Assembly: GCA_039000515.1 (NCBI GenBank)
Contig: JBCFYV010000012.1
Location: 42,906,355-42,970,354 of the forward strand
DNA from: Timema cristinae
Lineage: Eukaryota; Arthropoda; Insecta; Phasmatodea; Timematidae
Length of the DNA stretch: 64,000 bases
Direction of reading: 5' to 3'
In this document: positions 46,163-57,740 of the stretch, one piece after another
How the letters are laid out: each line of letters starts with the position of its first letter
Position numbering within the stretch: the first letter of the stretch is position 1
Position numbers and translations under genes: made by a program
The notes under the pieces: generated by a model
The model's input: the letters and a program-made list of their open reading frames with translations, nothing else
Databases searched by the model: none
What the model was told of the DNA's origin: nothing

Positions 46163-46350
46163 AAGTAAAATTAAAAATAAAAAAAGTTTAAGAACCCATG
46201 AATGAAATACGTATGGACTGGTTTTCTCTAGCCGAGTACAAAGGGCAATAAGTAATCTGCATGGTGTGCAATGGCTGTTCCATGAGCGATGTGCGGTGTG
46301 CAAAGATAGGAGTGATGAGTGGTGTGCGTGTTCCTCGCAATGCTTGCATC

Positions 46351-48640
46351 CAGAGGTGTGTTTAGTAGTACTCACAGTTGGAAGTTGTAAACAGCGTGTT
46401 TTGAAAGATAGGAGTGTTTAAATATAACTATTTCGTGACAGTTATGAAAATCAACAGATTTAGAAAAAAATCCGTTAACTTAGCAAAAAGACTTGGATTA
46501 ATCAATGGTAATATTGAGGAAACGCAAATGGTATGGATACTTATAAGAAAACGGGGGCCTGGAAAGAAAAAGGAACTATTTCAAATATAAATTGCAGGTG
46601 GTCTTGTCTAATGATTTTCAAAACTTAGCAAGTAATGTGTCAATCATTGTAAACTAAGAATTCAAGCTGCAAAATATATAATATCTTATTAACAAAAATA
46701 ATAATGTTTTACTACCATTTTTAATATTGAATTGTCTTATTTATATCCACGTTTTTAGAACAAATTTTTCCCAAATTGAGTACTTTATTAAATTTACCTA
46801 TATGAGCAGATTATTCGGGAGAACTTGTCCCCCTATTATCCCGCTAATGACGCCTATGAATATGATAGTCCATCCATATTTGTCTCTGATTTGCTGAGCC
46901 TAAGCCTACTTGACTATATAAACGTAAAATATACCATCATTTTGGTAAGAGGCCAGCTCACGAAGGCCTAATTTCGTAACACTATCCTACACCATAGTAA
47001 TATTTTGTAATATAAGACGCCTGCCAAAAAAGATTTTCTACCACCGCTCTGAAAGTTCTTACATCCTAGCAAAATACTACCAAACAATAGGATCCTGGTA
47101 CGAAGCAGGTACCTCCATAGAAGGATTCCTACAAAAATCAGTTGCATACAAAATTGTAGATGTTACTTGACTTTATAAGGGTATAGCGCTAGTGAAGCTT
47201 ATTAACTAGTGGGGTTACATTTATGGTAAGCCCCATATTTCTCGTACTACACTAAATTTGACACTCCAAGAGGAGTAAAATCCTTATCCACGAATCCGTT
47301 AAGAATCAATACAAAATGTTCGATTAGTGCCTGCAATTAATTAATTCACTTGCCTTGATAAAATATTCACGTATCGTCTCCGATTCAAGTTCAATAAAAT
47401 ATATAAAAGCCTTTGCGTCTAGTTAAATTATCAGCAAAACTAGATAACTGTTCCAATATTTTACACAATTATTGAAATATTGGTTTTTAACTTAGGGTCG
47501 TTTCATGAAATGTAGCGTATTTATTTGCAACATGACGATATCCGTTTTGTGATGATGGTTTTTCCACCAATCTGCAACCATATATTCAAAATCTGTATTT
47601 ACTGAATTTATCAAATTCCTTATACAATAAGTAAACTGTATAAATAAGTAAATCAGAACATTTAAAAAATAAAACTGTTTTCAATCTCAATTCTCTAATA
47701 TCATTAACACCTAACAAATGACAATTCAAGACTACCATCCATACTACAACCTGAACCATTAAACAAACCTTCTTTCTACTAAGGCACTACATATATATTT
47801 TCCTGATACTTCGCTTTAAACAATATTTTGAAATTAACACTTTCCTTTAAATATCTATTTTAATATTTTTTCAAACTATGAAAATATTACGAAAAAATTT
47901 CAATTTCATTTTAATTACTATATACTTATATAAATAATCATAAATAATTTTTTATCCTGCCTAAGGAAAGGTATAGCTTTCAATGTCCCATTAACATGCT
48001 TTTTAAGTAAGAATAAAATATTTGCTTCAATAATAAATAGAGAGAGAACACTTTTCTCACTTTTATTTGCCTCTAGTGCCCATTTTACCTATATTAACTC
48101 GCCTTCACATAAAATCCTCCGTACTTAAACAAATGAATCGATTGTCTAAAAACCACTCACTTTATTTTTTAAGTTCCGATAACAACTAGAAAAGACCCCC
48201 TGTAGATTATATTTGTCTTAGAAATAATTCCTTTTCCCTCCCCAACACTTCGTTTGCCTAGAATGAATTATACCTTTTCCTGTTCCAGCCTGTGTTTACA
48301 AGTCAACGGGTGTCTCCCTAAATCCTTTGATTTTCAGGACTGTCATAAAATAGTTTTACTTAACCAAACTCATCTTTTAGCTAATAGCAATAAGATTTCA
48401 CTTCACCAAAGAAGGATTCTCCCCAATAGGTTTCCGGTACAACTATTGAAAGTCAAGCTTTTTGGTTCAAATATTTTAAATGGCTGCATATATTAAATTA
48501 CATAGATACAATTTGCTGTTTTTATTTTAGTCGATATAAGTACGTGAGCCAGAATAACACCCTAGAGCCCTAAGTGGATTCTGCAGTTGCAGAAAAAGGT
48601 TTTTTTAACTGGAAAAGAAGATTGAAAAATTTAAAATTCA
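46351..48640. other. AT-rich DNA, nothing recognised
   Basis: Only short ORFs, including an 80-codon one at 48,254 without recognisable features. Confidence 0.45.
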
Positions 48641-49420
48641 TGAAACATAATCTGCTCATATGCAGGCTATATTGAGTCATCAACAGTTAAAATCTCCAAA
48701 GGAAGAAATTTTGTTCATTGTATAAAAAGGTGAAGAGAAGATTGCAAGTGATTGTTTATTAAATATAGTAGTTCCATACGCTATCTTAAAAGAAAGGGTC
48801 TTGCCTTAAGAGAGCATACAAATGACTAAAGGAACGTAATGCAACCCTTAAAGCTAAATGTTGAAGATTTGTCTGAATTAATTAAGTGGTTACAACAAGT
48901 ACGTGGTAGAATATCTCATCCAGAAATCCAGAATGAATTCTTACAAATCTTTGGAAATAAATAATGAAGACTATTTGTGATAAAATAAAAACAAATAGGC
49001 CAATGATATTTTCTCTTATTTGTGACGGAACAAGATATTTATCTGGCCTTAAAGAAGAATAAGTCTGTGTTCGTTAGATCAATGCGAATTTAGACGCACA
49101 ATAAATATTTTGTTTAGGTTTAGTTCAAGATAAAAGTAAAACTGGAGAAGCGATCTCTTTTATAATGTGTGCCATGTTTCCACGTCTTCAATTACCATTG
49201 GATTATATAAGAGGACACATCTATGATGGGGCAGCAAACATGAATAGTTTCAAAAGGTTGTGCAGTAATTAATAACTGTAGATAACACTTTTAGCTCTTT
49301 TTGTGTACTGTGGAGCACACTTCTTTTTATCTTAATTATGAAAGACACTGGTGATTCATCACCTATCGTAAAAAGTTAAATGCAATGGCCCATGAACTCG
49401 GTTTTATATCTATCCAATCA
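48641..49420 (+). pseudogene. hAT-like (DUF4371/ZMYM1-type) transposase relic
   Basis: The + strand with several stops and frameshifts gives SSIRYLKRKGLALREHTN, LNVEDLSELIKWLQQV then RISHPEIQNEFLQIFGN, FSLICDGTRYLSGLKEE, SKTGEAISFIMCAMFPRLQL and LDYIRGHIYDGAANMN. This reproduces the order of the DUF4371 segment of hAT transposases (IRYLxRQGLAxRGH; ISHxIQNEFLxILG; I.DGTRDISGxEQ; TGEAI; L..IRGQxYDGAANM). Colinearity is good, but at least four stops make it a fossil. The dimerisation region that should follow (after 49,420) is not recognisable. Confidence 0.75.
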
Positions 49421-50234
49421 ATGAGGGCCAAAACAAAATTTGTCTATATACAAAAATACGATGGAAACGGACCCATGAGAGATTTTATAAATTAAAGCCA
49501 TTTTGTCTAACCCGTTGAAGCTAAATAAAGTCCCAGATAAATGAAAAAGTCGATAATACGATATAATATTGAAAGCTCTCAACGATTGTATTAAAAATAA
49601 CCATGCACAAGCTGGTGACTTAATGCATAATTTTGAGAAAGGAACAATATACCTGGGATTTTTGTTGGGTAAAGAAATATTAACACACCTGGAAATTTTG
49701 ATCACAGGACTATAAACTAGAAATAAAACCGTTTCTAGATTAATAAAATCAGTTAACTTTTCTACTCTACATACATGACTTTTATTTTTCAATATCAAAA
49801 TTCTTACTTCTAATATTTTACATTAGAAGAATACATTGAATATCTATCGATACCTTGTCTATGATTTGTAATGGTTTATCATTCATAATATTAACTATCT
49901 ATTTCACTTTCTAGCAAATTTAATGCCTTCTTATAATAATCAACTACAATAATAAAATGTTAATATTTTAAACAGTTATATTGAAATTAGATGAATATAG
50001 TGTTTAAGTATGGTACCAAACCAAAGGATAGTTGAATTCCCTACAGTTACAAACAAAATACCTTAAATGTTCAAAAAGTTAAATATATATATATATTTCG
50101 TATAGCTTGAGGGTTATTGAGTTTATAAAAATATGTTCTAGATAAAAGATTTGTATTAAAAATAGATATACATATTTGAAACAAAAAGTAATTCCATATC
50201 ACAAATAGTTTCAGAGATATGATAAAAAAAAAGT
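49421..50234. other. AT-rich DNA, possibly the tail of the hAT relic
   Basis: No motif I can support. The 126-codon minus ORF at 49,418-49,798 has no recognised domain. Confidence 0.4.
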
Positions 50235-50635
50235 GAATCTATGCATCAGACCGGAAACCTTAAAGCCATTTTGCCGAAATATTGAGAGAAGTCATTTTAT
50301 TTGGAATATTTATACATCTTTTGAAATGAAATTTAATCAAAATCATTAGATCCCATTTTGATAAAATGAATGTTTTATCTTTCCGCCCTTCAGTAAACTA
50401 CCCTTAATTTTAGGGTTAGATATACTAATTCCAAAATCTCCTTGAGGCAACCCTATGAAAACGATAGATTCCAGGTTTTAGCCCAAGTGGTTAAATTTTT
50501 TACGCTCTAGTCTGATGTTCAAACAGAGAGACGGATGGAAATCCAAAAACAACTTTTTGAAATTCATCAAAATCTCGAGTTCAATTTTTTGACGATCACA
50601 ATACTTTCTCTACCTATAAGGAATCGAGAAAGTAT
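50235..50635 (-). repeat. Interspersed repeat family D, inverted
   Basis: Inverted family D blocks: CTACCCTTAATTTTAGGGTT, CCAAAATCTCCTTGAGGCAA, AATCTCGAGTTCAATTTTTT, and ending CTTTCTCTACCTATAAGG. Confidence 0.7.
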
Positions 50636-50639
50636 AAAT

Positions 50640-51085
50640 TATTATATACGCATCAGACCAGAACTTATAAAGTCATTTTGTCGAAAAATTGAGAGTAGCC
50701 ATATTGTTTGTTATATTGATTAATACTTGGATATGTAACTTAATCAAAATCGTTATAGTTGATTCTGTTAAAATCGATTTGTTTCTCCTTTTGCCCTTCG
50801 GTAAATTACTCTTAATTTTAGGGTTAGATATCCAATTCCAAAACCCTTCAGGGCAACCCTATGTAAACCCTAGATACCAAGTTATAGCCCGATGTGTAAA
50901 ATAGTTTAGGCTCTACTCCGAGATATAAAAAGATAGACAGACGGAAATGCAAACATCCTTTTTTTTTTGGGGGGGGGGGGGGGGGGGTCATAACACATTG
51001 AAGTTCATAAAATTCCTGGTGATCTATTATTTTGACAATCACCATATCTTCTCTACCCATGAGGTAGCGAGAAAGTAAATATATA
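50640..51085 (-). repeat. Interspersed repeat family D, second inverted copy in tandem
   Basis: Same order as the preceding copy (TTAATTTTAGGGTTAGATAT, CCCTAGATACCAAGTTATAG, TCTCTACCCATGAGGTAGCG), so two copies stand head to tail. It contains a poly-T/poly-G run at about 50,958-50,987. Confidence 0.7.
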
Positions 51086-51129
51086 TTTGAAATAACTCAT
51101 TTTAAACAAGTTTAACTTGAAACATCAAA

Positions 51130-51475
51130 CATATAAACTAAACAAGCTTTGTGGTGTATTTGTCAGTGCACTAGACTACAAGCTTGGGGTTCATAGGTTC
51201 GATTCCCCGCTGGTACCGTGGGTATTCTTCCCTTGAGTGGAATGTGCCCGATGATTGTCGGGGCTCGGTTGATTAGGCTTAAGTTGTATTAAGACTCGCA
51301 CCTTCTACACAACTTCATGATAACTATCGTCTTATCTCATTTTAAGTACTACTTGTAGACATCCTCCTATGGTGTACCTTGGGAAACGTTCTATGCTACC
51401 AGAGAGGCTAATAGTTTACACATAAGGTAACCGAGCCTGGATGTCTCATCACTCCCCTTCATATATAACTTATGA
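51130..51475 (+). mobile_element. SINE, third tRNA-headed family
   Basis: GTGGTGTATTTGTCAGTGCA (A box) and ATAGGTTCGATTCCCCGCTG (B box) about 45 bp apart, followed by a non-tRNA body of about 270 bp that is unrelated to families A-C. It ends near a TATATAACTTATG stretch that loosely repeats the 5' flank. Single copy in this window. Confidence 0.65.
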
Positions 51476-53013
51476 TTAAAATAAAACAATATAAATTCAA
51501 GTAAATAGAATGAGACATTATTATAAATTTCATCAATACAATCACTCTATAAAATATTAACATATTTGATAATTGTATTAATGTTTTAGATAATTCATCA
51601 CTGCCGTTCTCATAAAAAGTTAGCTTAGAGTTAGAATAAGTCTTTTTTGAATAGGTGGCCGTAGCTATCTGTCAAATAATTTTTGTGAAAAGCTAAACAA
51701 TCTATTGGGATAGAGAACGATATAAAATTTAAAGAATTTCACTAGTATTTACTTGAATATTAACAATGAAATCTTAAGTCACTTGATTCGGGTCGGATCC
51801 CATTCATTCAGATTTCAAGTGCTTTATCGATGCCGCCCAAGTAAAGTTTAAATCTTAATAACACTTTCTCCAAGTGTCTTACAACTATTATATTGATAAT
51901 AATTTTTATAAGTCACATTAAGATTATTTGGTTTTAATTAGTTTTTTAAATTTTTGCTCTTGTGCTTATTTTTATTAAAGTAATGTAATTGTAAAGTAAT
52001 TGAAAATTTGCCATAAGTGTTCTAACGCTAACATCAACTCATAGGGACATTAAAATATGGAATGATAGAGGTAATTACTGGTGCTAATTACACAGTTAAT
52101 AATACCAGTTTATTTAATATACCTTTAGATTAATGTTGGTTTTCACTAGAGTTAAATTTGTTTTAAGTGAAGAGTGCATAAAATATCATTTTGATAAGAT
52201 TTTTGGTTCAAGCTTAATCATTTATCTAATATCTCGGTTAATCTGTTATACAATAAGGAGGGAATCCTCAAAACCAAATATTTGTGAGGAAGTAGCTTAA
52301 ACTTTCTAAGCTACGATGTAATACAATTCCCTCCAAAATTCCATAGAATAGGAACAAACTGTTCTAATATTGTCACTTATATTAACAAACTAAATAATTG
52401 TAAAATCTAATACTTTATGTTTTTACTTAATCTCACGCATCTTAATAATCTAATAAAAACTTTTCGTTTATACAAATATTTAAAAAAATATATTTATTTA
52501 AAAACAAAAAAAAATAGGTAAACGACAATAAATAGAATGTTTTCTATAATGTTGATAAATACCAAATATTTAATCAATTTTGCAATCTTGACAATGTAAA
52601 CGTACACGTATTAGTTTTAATTTCTCTTAGTGGGTGATCACAAGGTCAAATGTGTCACTTTCACAATATACTGGATTAGTTGCTCACAGAAATGTCAAGA
52701 GTTCGAATATCAACTGGCTGAACTTGAATTGATTTTCCACACGTGGTTTATCAATGTGAATTTCCCCTTCACTTTTATATGGTAATGAAGATGAGCCTAG
52801 TCTTAATGACCTTCCTTGTCCTTGATTATTGCATAAGTCAGTTGATTACTATAATACTCTGCACAATGGTTATAAGGACAACGTCATGCGTCTCCTTTGC
52901 CGCCGATGAGGAATTTGGATTTAGGACGAGTGTTTCAAAGTTACTTTAACTAAAAGTGGGTACAATTCCTATATTTCCTTAGCCCACCATATTTACTCCA
53001 TTATTGTATATAT
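51476..53013. other. AT-rich DNA, possible decayed SINE
   Basis: The segment 52,650-52,790 has weak SINE-A features (AGAGTTCGAATATCAACTGG, TTGATTTTCCACACGTGG). Nothing else was recognised. Confidence 0.35.
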
Positions 53014-53264
53014 TGTAACAAGATTAGTGCTTAACAGTGGGACCAGCGTGCTCTCATTGTATACCCTAGCTGCGCTCCTTGTTCTCTCTGTCTCCCTCCT
53101 TGTCTAGCAGGTAGGTAGTGACCTTCTCACTTAGCTGGGGGATTAGAGAGGCCAAGGGGGTGCGGGGAGGAGTGCGGAGACACGTCTGGAAGGGTCGACC
53201 CATTTTATTCTGGACTCTTAACTTTAGAAATGGAGGATTCCAGACCCTTAGCTGTCACCACCCC

Positions 53265-53302
53265 TATATAAACAAGCTCAGCGATAGCCGCGCAGGTTCA
53301 GT
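53265..53302 (+). promoter_or_regulatory. Solo-LTR core promoter (TATA + initiator)
   Basis: TATATAAAC at 53,265 and arthropod initiator TTCAGTT with A at 53,300, 35 nt downstream. The spacing fits an RNA polymerase II start. The transcript would begin just before the minisatellite. Confidence 0.55.
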
Positions 53303-53334
53303 TCTTGGCTCTCAACCAGTGGGACTGTGAGTGG

Positions 53335-53555
53335 ACCAGCGCGTGTCCAGTGTGTGGACCTGCGTGTCCAGCGTGTGGACCTGCGTGTCCAGAGTGTGTG
53401 GACCTGCGTGTCCAGTGTGTGGACCGGCGTGTCCAGTGTGTGGACCGGCGTGTGCAGTGTGTGGACCTGCGTGTCCAGCGTGTGGACCTGCGTGTCCAGT
53501 GTGTGGACCTGCGTGTCCAGTGTGTGTGGACCGGCGTGTCCAATGGGTGGACCGG
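53335..53555 (+). repeat. 21-bp minisatellite
   Basis: About ten units of GTGTGGACCTGCGTGTCCAGT. Each unit holds the inverted pair GTGGAC/GTCCA-, so units can fold. Because 21 is a multiple of 3, all frames stay open. The several overlapping ORFs here (for example CVDRRVQ repeats) are artefacts. Confidence 0.92.
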
Positions 53556-54034
53556 TGTTTGTGTATCGCGGGTCATCGCAGTGTATCGTGTGCGGGACAA
53601 GTGTTGGACTAAGTACACGGGTGATGTAGACATTTATTGTTACTGTGTTAATGAACATGTTTGTGACTGTATTTAAATATTTGAATAGTTATTAGATGTT
53701 TTAGAGTTGTTAATTTATTTATTTAATTTACTTACATCTCTGTGCTCTATTCGTTAATTTAAGTTACAGACTTGTTTAAGGTTATTTTTTTATTCTAAGT
53801 AATTACTTGTTTAGTTATAATTAATTTAGATATATATTTAATCAGTGTGTGTATGTGTGGTAATTTTAATAATCATAACCTTGAATATTCCGTGGGCATT
53901 TTTATTCGTGTTTGGTCGGCAACCTACCCCAATATCTCTAAAACAACTCGTGGTTCACACTTTCACGTGTGAACAGCCTGTGACCCTCCCAGGTCACGTG
54001 CGCCCCACGTTACAATATATATATATAAAATATA

Positions 54035-54275
54035 TAGTTGTTTGTTCGCACCACATCTTACTAATAATTCGGGTACAGGCCTATGTACTAATTACAATAA
54101 AGGGCTAGTTATAAGGAAGGCTTAATTTAGAGTAAATATACCCACATTTCCTTGGAGGGAGGGAGGGAGAGTGGAAAACCATTTAGGAAAACCACCCTCA
54201 GTGCCCCGATCTTCCCGTCTTCGGTAGTCTAGTCCAACACGAGAATAGTGCGCTAAACCACGTGGCCACTGGAGA
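54035..54275 (-). mobile_element. SINE family A, diverged
   Basis: Contains GCACCACATCTTACTAATAA TTCGGGT (tail, inverted), a GGAGAGTGGAAAACCATTTA GGAAAACCACC body, and a damaged head GTGGCCACGTGGTTTAGCGC on the minus strand. The B box is lost. Confidence 0.7.
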
Positions 54276-54564
54276 GATTTATATATACTTAACCTTGAAT
54301 GAATAATAGTACGTGAGGCAAGGGAAATAAATACATTATTGCTAATAACCATCTATTTCATTTTAATGTAACACGCATCTGTGGTGGGGTTCTAACACAT
54401 TTCTCCTTCGCGCAAACCTAGATTGCAGGTGACGGATTTATTGAGGGAAATCGGGTAATTTTGTGTGCTTTTAAGTTTTCTCTAAGGTATAATATTCTTT
54501 CAAGTAACTGCAGGTACATTTACATTTAACGACTATCTTGATCATATTTATTATATTAGTGAAA
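54276..54564. other. Unassigned
   Basis: No features recognised. Confidence 0.4.
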
Positions 54565-54773
54565 TATATGTATATATATATACATATACATACATATATA
54601 TACATATACATATATGTATATAAACATACATATATATATACATATATATACATATAAAGATATATATATATGTATATATACATATATATACATATATACA
54701 TATGTATATATACATACATATATACATATATAATATGTGTGTATATATATGTATATATATACATATATGTATA

Positions 54774-54815
<42 letters not shown>

Positions 54816-54862
54816 CATATATGTATATATATGTATATATATGTATATATATATATATAAAC
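54565..54862. repeat. Compound (TATACA)n/(TA)n microsatellite
   Basis: About 300 bp of TATACATA and TATATG units. The Tyr/Ile ORFs on both strands are artefacts. Confidence 0.95.
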
Positions 54863-55569
54863 TAGATGTTTGAAAAAATCATTTAAATACTTGCTTGGTG
54901 AATTTAGGTTTTGTTTAAATAAATCGTGACGTTGATTTAAAAGTGTGCTCTAATTATAATAGAACCAGCTGATATCAACATAAAATAAGAATGTCACTAC
55001 TCAATAACTCACACTTTCTCATATTGGGTATTATATCATCAACGAGAATTTTCAAAAAAATGTTTTTGAGTAAATTACTCTTAAATTAATTTTGCTCGTA
55101 AAAAATTACCTCATCTTGCTAATAACAAAAAAAAAAATGTATGTATACATTTTAAATCAAATTTTTCAAATATATCTAACAAAAATCAATTTTTCGAAAG
55201 TTAATTCTTGGTAAATACCATAAAAATATTAGTTTGTAAAATTAAAAATTTATTCTTAAATATAACGAATAACTATTCACAGATTCGTATTTTGAATCCA
55301 ATCTTTAAGGTCAACTTCCAAAGCATTCCAATTTTATATTATACTTTGTAAGTAAATTATTCCTTGAATTAATTAATTTAAGATAAATAAATATCAATAT
55401 ATTTTTATATGTAAAATAGTCTCTCAATACTTTTTTTTTTTTAATTTTTCAATTAAAAATGTAATTAGTAAACTACTCATAGCCAAATATCCCCCCAAAA
55501 ATAAGAAATGGAATTTACACGCTCCTGGGTTGGGCGGCAATAACTGTAGCGTTCACGTATAACAGGCCT
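54863..55569. other. AT-rich DNA, nothing recognised
   Basis: No coding, RNA or repeat signal that I can support. Confidence 0.45.
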
Positions 55570-55666
55570 TATTCGTCCATCTTGGGGTGCTGAGTATTGT
55601 ACTGTGAACGGGTGATAGTAAATTTACGATTATGTTATACCTCACCCACTGTAGCATATATATAGT

Positions 55667-55703
<37 letters not shown>

Positions 55704-55705
55704 AT

Positions 55706-55751
<46 letters not shown>

Positions 55752-55780
55752 CATACTCAGCACACCAAGATGGACGAATA
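55570..55780. mobile_element. Foldback element with 27-bp arms around microsatellites
   Basis: TATTCGTCCATCTTGGGGTG CTGAGTA (55,570-55,596) is mirrored by TACTCAGCACACCAAGATGG ACGAATA (55,754-55,780) with one or two mismatches. The loop holds (TC)n and (TA)n tracts. Confidence 0.7.
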
Positions 55781-56364
55781 TGTATATATATAAATATATA
55801 CATAAATATATAAATATATATAAATATATATAAATATATATATAAATATATATATATAAATATATATATAAATATTAATCATCATCCTTTTTTAAACAAA
55901 CACTTTGTAAAGTCCCGTTGACATGGTGTGAGTGGACTAATTCAAGTTTACTAGTATTAGCTTACTAACATGCTAGTTGTGTTGACATGCATTTTTCACT
56001 TGTATTAGTATCGCTTCAAAAACATGGCTGAAAATGAAGTGATGCTAACTGGTCTCTCTCTTGGAGCAATTTTTTTTTATCACTGCATCTCATTTCTCGT
56101 TCCAGTTCTTTAAACGAAAATACTACTTACGATTATGTGTTAAGAGATAGGAAGAGTGAATTTATAATAAAATGGGTGGCCAAATAAATTTCAATTTTTT
56201 AGTAAACGCTATTTATCATACATATTTGATCTATTTAAAAAATGGTTTTATATAGACAAAATAAAAAGTTAGTGATAAGTATGTTTCCTATTTCTTAATT
56301 CTTTAATTCATTAGAAAATATGTATGTTGATCCCAAATAATTATTTTATTATTTTGCTTGATTT

Positions 56365-56416
56365 GTTATTATTATTATTAGCACCGCGTCTTACTACCCA
56401 TTCGGGTTATACGCAA
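56365..56416 (-). mobile_element. SINE tail fragment
   Basis: (ATT)n followed by GCACCGCGTCTTACTACCCA TTCGGGTTATACGCA, the shared 3' end of SINE families A and B. It is only about 50 bp, an extreme 5' truncation. Confidence 0.8.
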
Positions 56417-56910
56417 CTTGATTTGTTAACTCACTTAGCATACATGATACTGTACATAAAATTAAACTCAAATGAGGTCAATATATCCCAATACAACCAA
56501 ACTCGTTTAGGCATTTTTTTAAATAGGCCTAACCCAGGTTATAACTTAGCCCTAAATTATGCTTTTTAAAATAATAATAAATTTATTTGTGGATTGGTTT
56601 AAATACAAACTATCTGGTTTGCTATGATACAATAATATTATATTGTTTATCTACTCAAGTTGCAAAGCATTACTACAAAGTGTTGAAGTGTATAGATTGA
56701 ACCTTATTCATTAAAACTTATAAAAATTGGTTAAAGAACCCCCGACGACCTAACTTAGTTTCTGACCACGCATCGTGCATCCAATGTTATACAAGTACCA
56801 AAAAGTCAGACTCGCGCTAATAGCATCATTAGGGATAAATTCCAGAAAAAGAAAAAAAATTGAGCCAAAAAATAGCTAATTGAACAGAAAAAATTTAGTC
56901 ATATGACGTT

Positions 56911-56911
56911 A

Positions 56912-56970
<59 letters not shown>
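56911..56970. repeat. (CA)n microsatellite
   Basis: Some 29 uninterrupted CA units. Confidence 0.95.
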
Positions 56971-56973
<3 letters not shown>

Positions 56974-57021
56974 TTATTCACGCCCGTGTCCGTAGTAAAA
57001 CTGTCAAGCTGAGTCACCCGA

Positions 57022-57212
57022 CATTGCTACAGACTACACGATTTTGTCAGACGGTCGTGCGGCTGGATCCACTGGTTATCCGAAATCAACCAAGATGAAA
57101 TAGGAAAACTTTGTCTGGCTACACACCTACACACGACCCAATATTGCGCCTGATCTGACAAAATCGGTCCGACCACCTGAGCAAATCGTGTCGTCTGCAG
57201 GGCCATTTTAAA
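57022..57212. mobile_element. Short inverted-repeat insert (MITE-like)
   Basis: CTACAGACTACACGATTTTG TCAGACGGTCG at the left is mirrored on the minus strand by CTGCAGACGACACGATTTGC TCAGGTGGTCG, about 80% identical over 34 bp. It is nested in the Harbinger-like element. Confidence 0.55.
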
Positions 57213-57528
57213 GTGTCAAATAATGAGATTGGAAATCATACTGGTGATTTCACGTGAAAACTGCCGGCCATTCATTCATAACTTACTTGCCAATAACACG
57301 AATATTATGTTGCCGGACCTAATCATGGTACTACAATATTGTATTATATTTTGTGATTGTATATAAAAAAAATCACACATGTCACATTGATTGGTAAGAA
57401 ATAATAGTTTGATAAAATTATTTATAGATTTATTTACCGATATTAAATAATATCTCTCACAAGACACATTTACAATATTTACATAATTTTTTATTTTGGA
57501 CACTTCTTGAGAATATGTACGCCTGATA

Positions 57529-57740
57529 TCACTTTACAATATCCTCTAATGCAATATCCCTCTCATTCTTAACTTTATAAATCCGGTGCTTAAAATTCCA
57601 CAAAAATTCATTCTTTTCATAACATTCCACAAATAAGTGTCCACCATACAACACATTTTTAGATGCCGTTATTTTGGATTGTCTACTTGCACAGTAAAGT
57701 TGCAAGGTGACCAACTTTTTCACTTGCAAGTGAACTGGTT
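57529..57740 (-). pseudogene. MADF-like ORF of the Harbinger-like element
   Basis: The minus ORF contains LFVECYEKNEFLWNFKHRIY then KVKNERDIALEDIV, matching the MADF core (hh.hy..n..LWn..h..Yk....r..A...I). About 66 codons remain. The start Met lies upstream of the first MADF helix. The protein stops at TAA just after the first half-domain, so the copy is probably truncated. A role as a DNA-binding partner of the transposase is inferred from the family. Confidence 0.5.

Larger units (their letters stand above)
44870..46350. mobile_element. Terminal-inverted-repeat element with an internal minisatellite
   Basis: The left end at about 44,877 (GCATTTCGAGGAGCTCACAC then ATCCCTCGTCACTCCTATAT) matches the inverse of the right end near 46,345 (GCATTGCGAGGAACACGCAC then ACCACTCATCACTCCTATCT) over about 45 bp. 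Between them are a tandem array (44,890-45,745) derived from that same terminal sequence and a MADF-like ORF start. Superfamily and target duplication are undetermined. A PIF/Harbinger-like origin is suggested only by the MADF-like ORF. Confidence 0.55.
53014..54014 (+). mobile_element. Solo LTR, 1,001 bp
   Basis: Begins TGTAACAAGATTAGTGC and ends CGCCCCACGTTACA, so termini are TG...CA with a 6-bp inverted TGTAAC/GTTACA. The flanks are ATAT on both sides (53,010-53,013; 54,015-54,018). It has a TATA box and a correctly spaced initiator in + orientation, and a 21-bp minisatellite just downstream. No internal retrotransposon genes adjoin it, so it is a recombination product of an LTR element. 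The family (Gypsy or Pao-like) cannot be told. The left flank is AT-repeat DNA, which weakens the target-duplication evidence. Confidence 0.7.

Noticed and set aside
49418..49798. 126-codon minus ORF
   Set aside because: No motif, AT-rich, and antisense to the likely tail of the hAT fossil.
53278..53676. Five overlapping ORFs of 93-126 codons on both strands
   Set aside because: The 21-bp repeat unit keeps every frame open; the Cys/Val/Asp/Arg heptads are artefacts of the minisatellite in the solo LTR.
54471..54873. Tyr/Ile-rich ORFs on both strands
   Set aside because: Pure (TATACA)n microsatellite.
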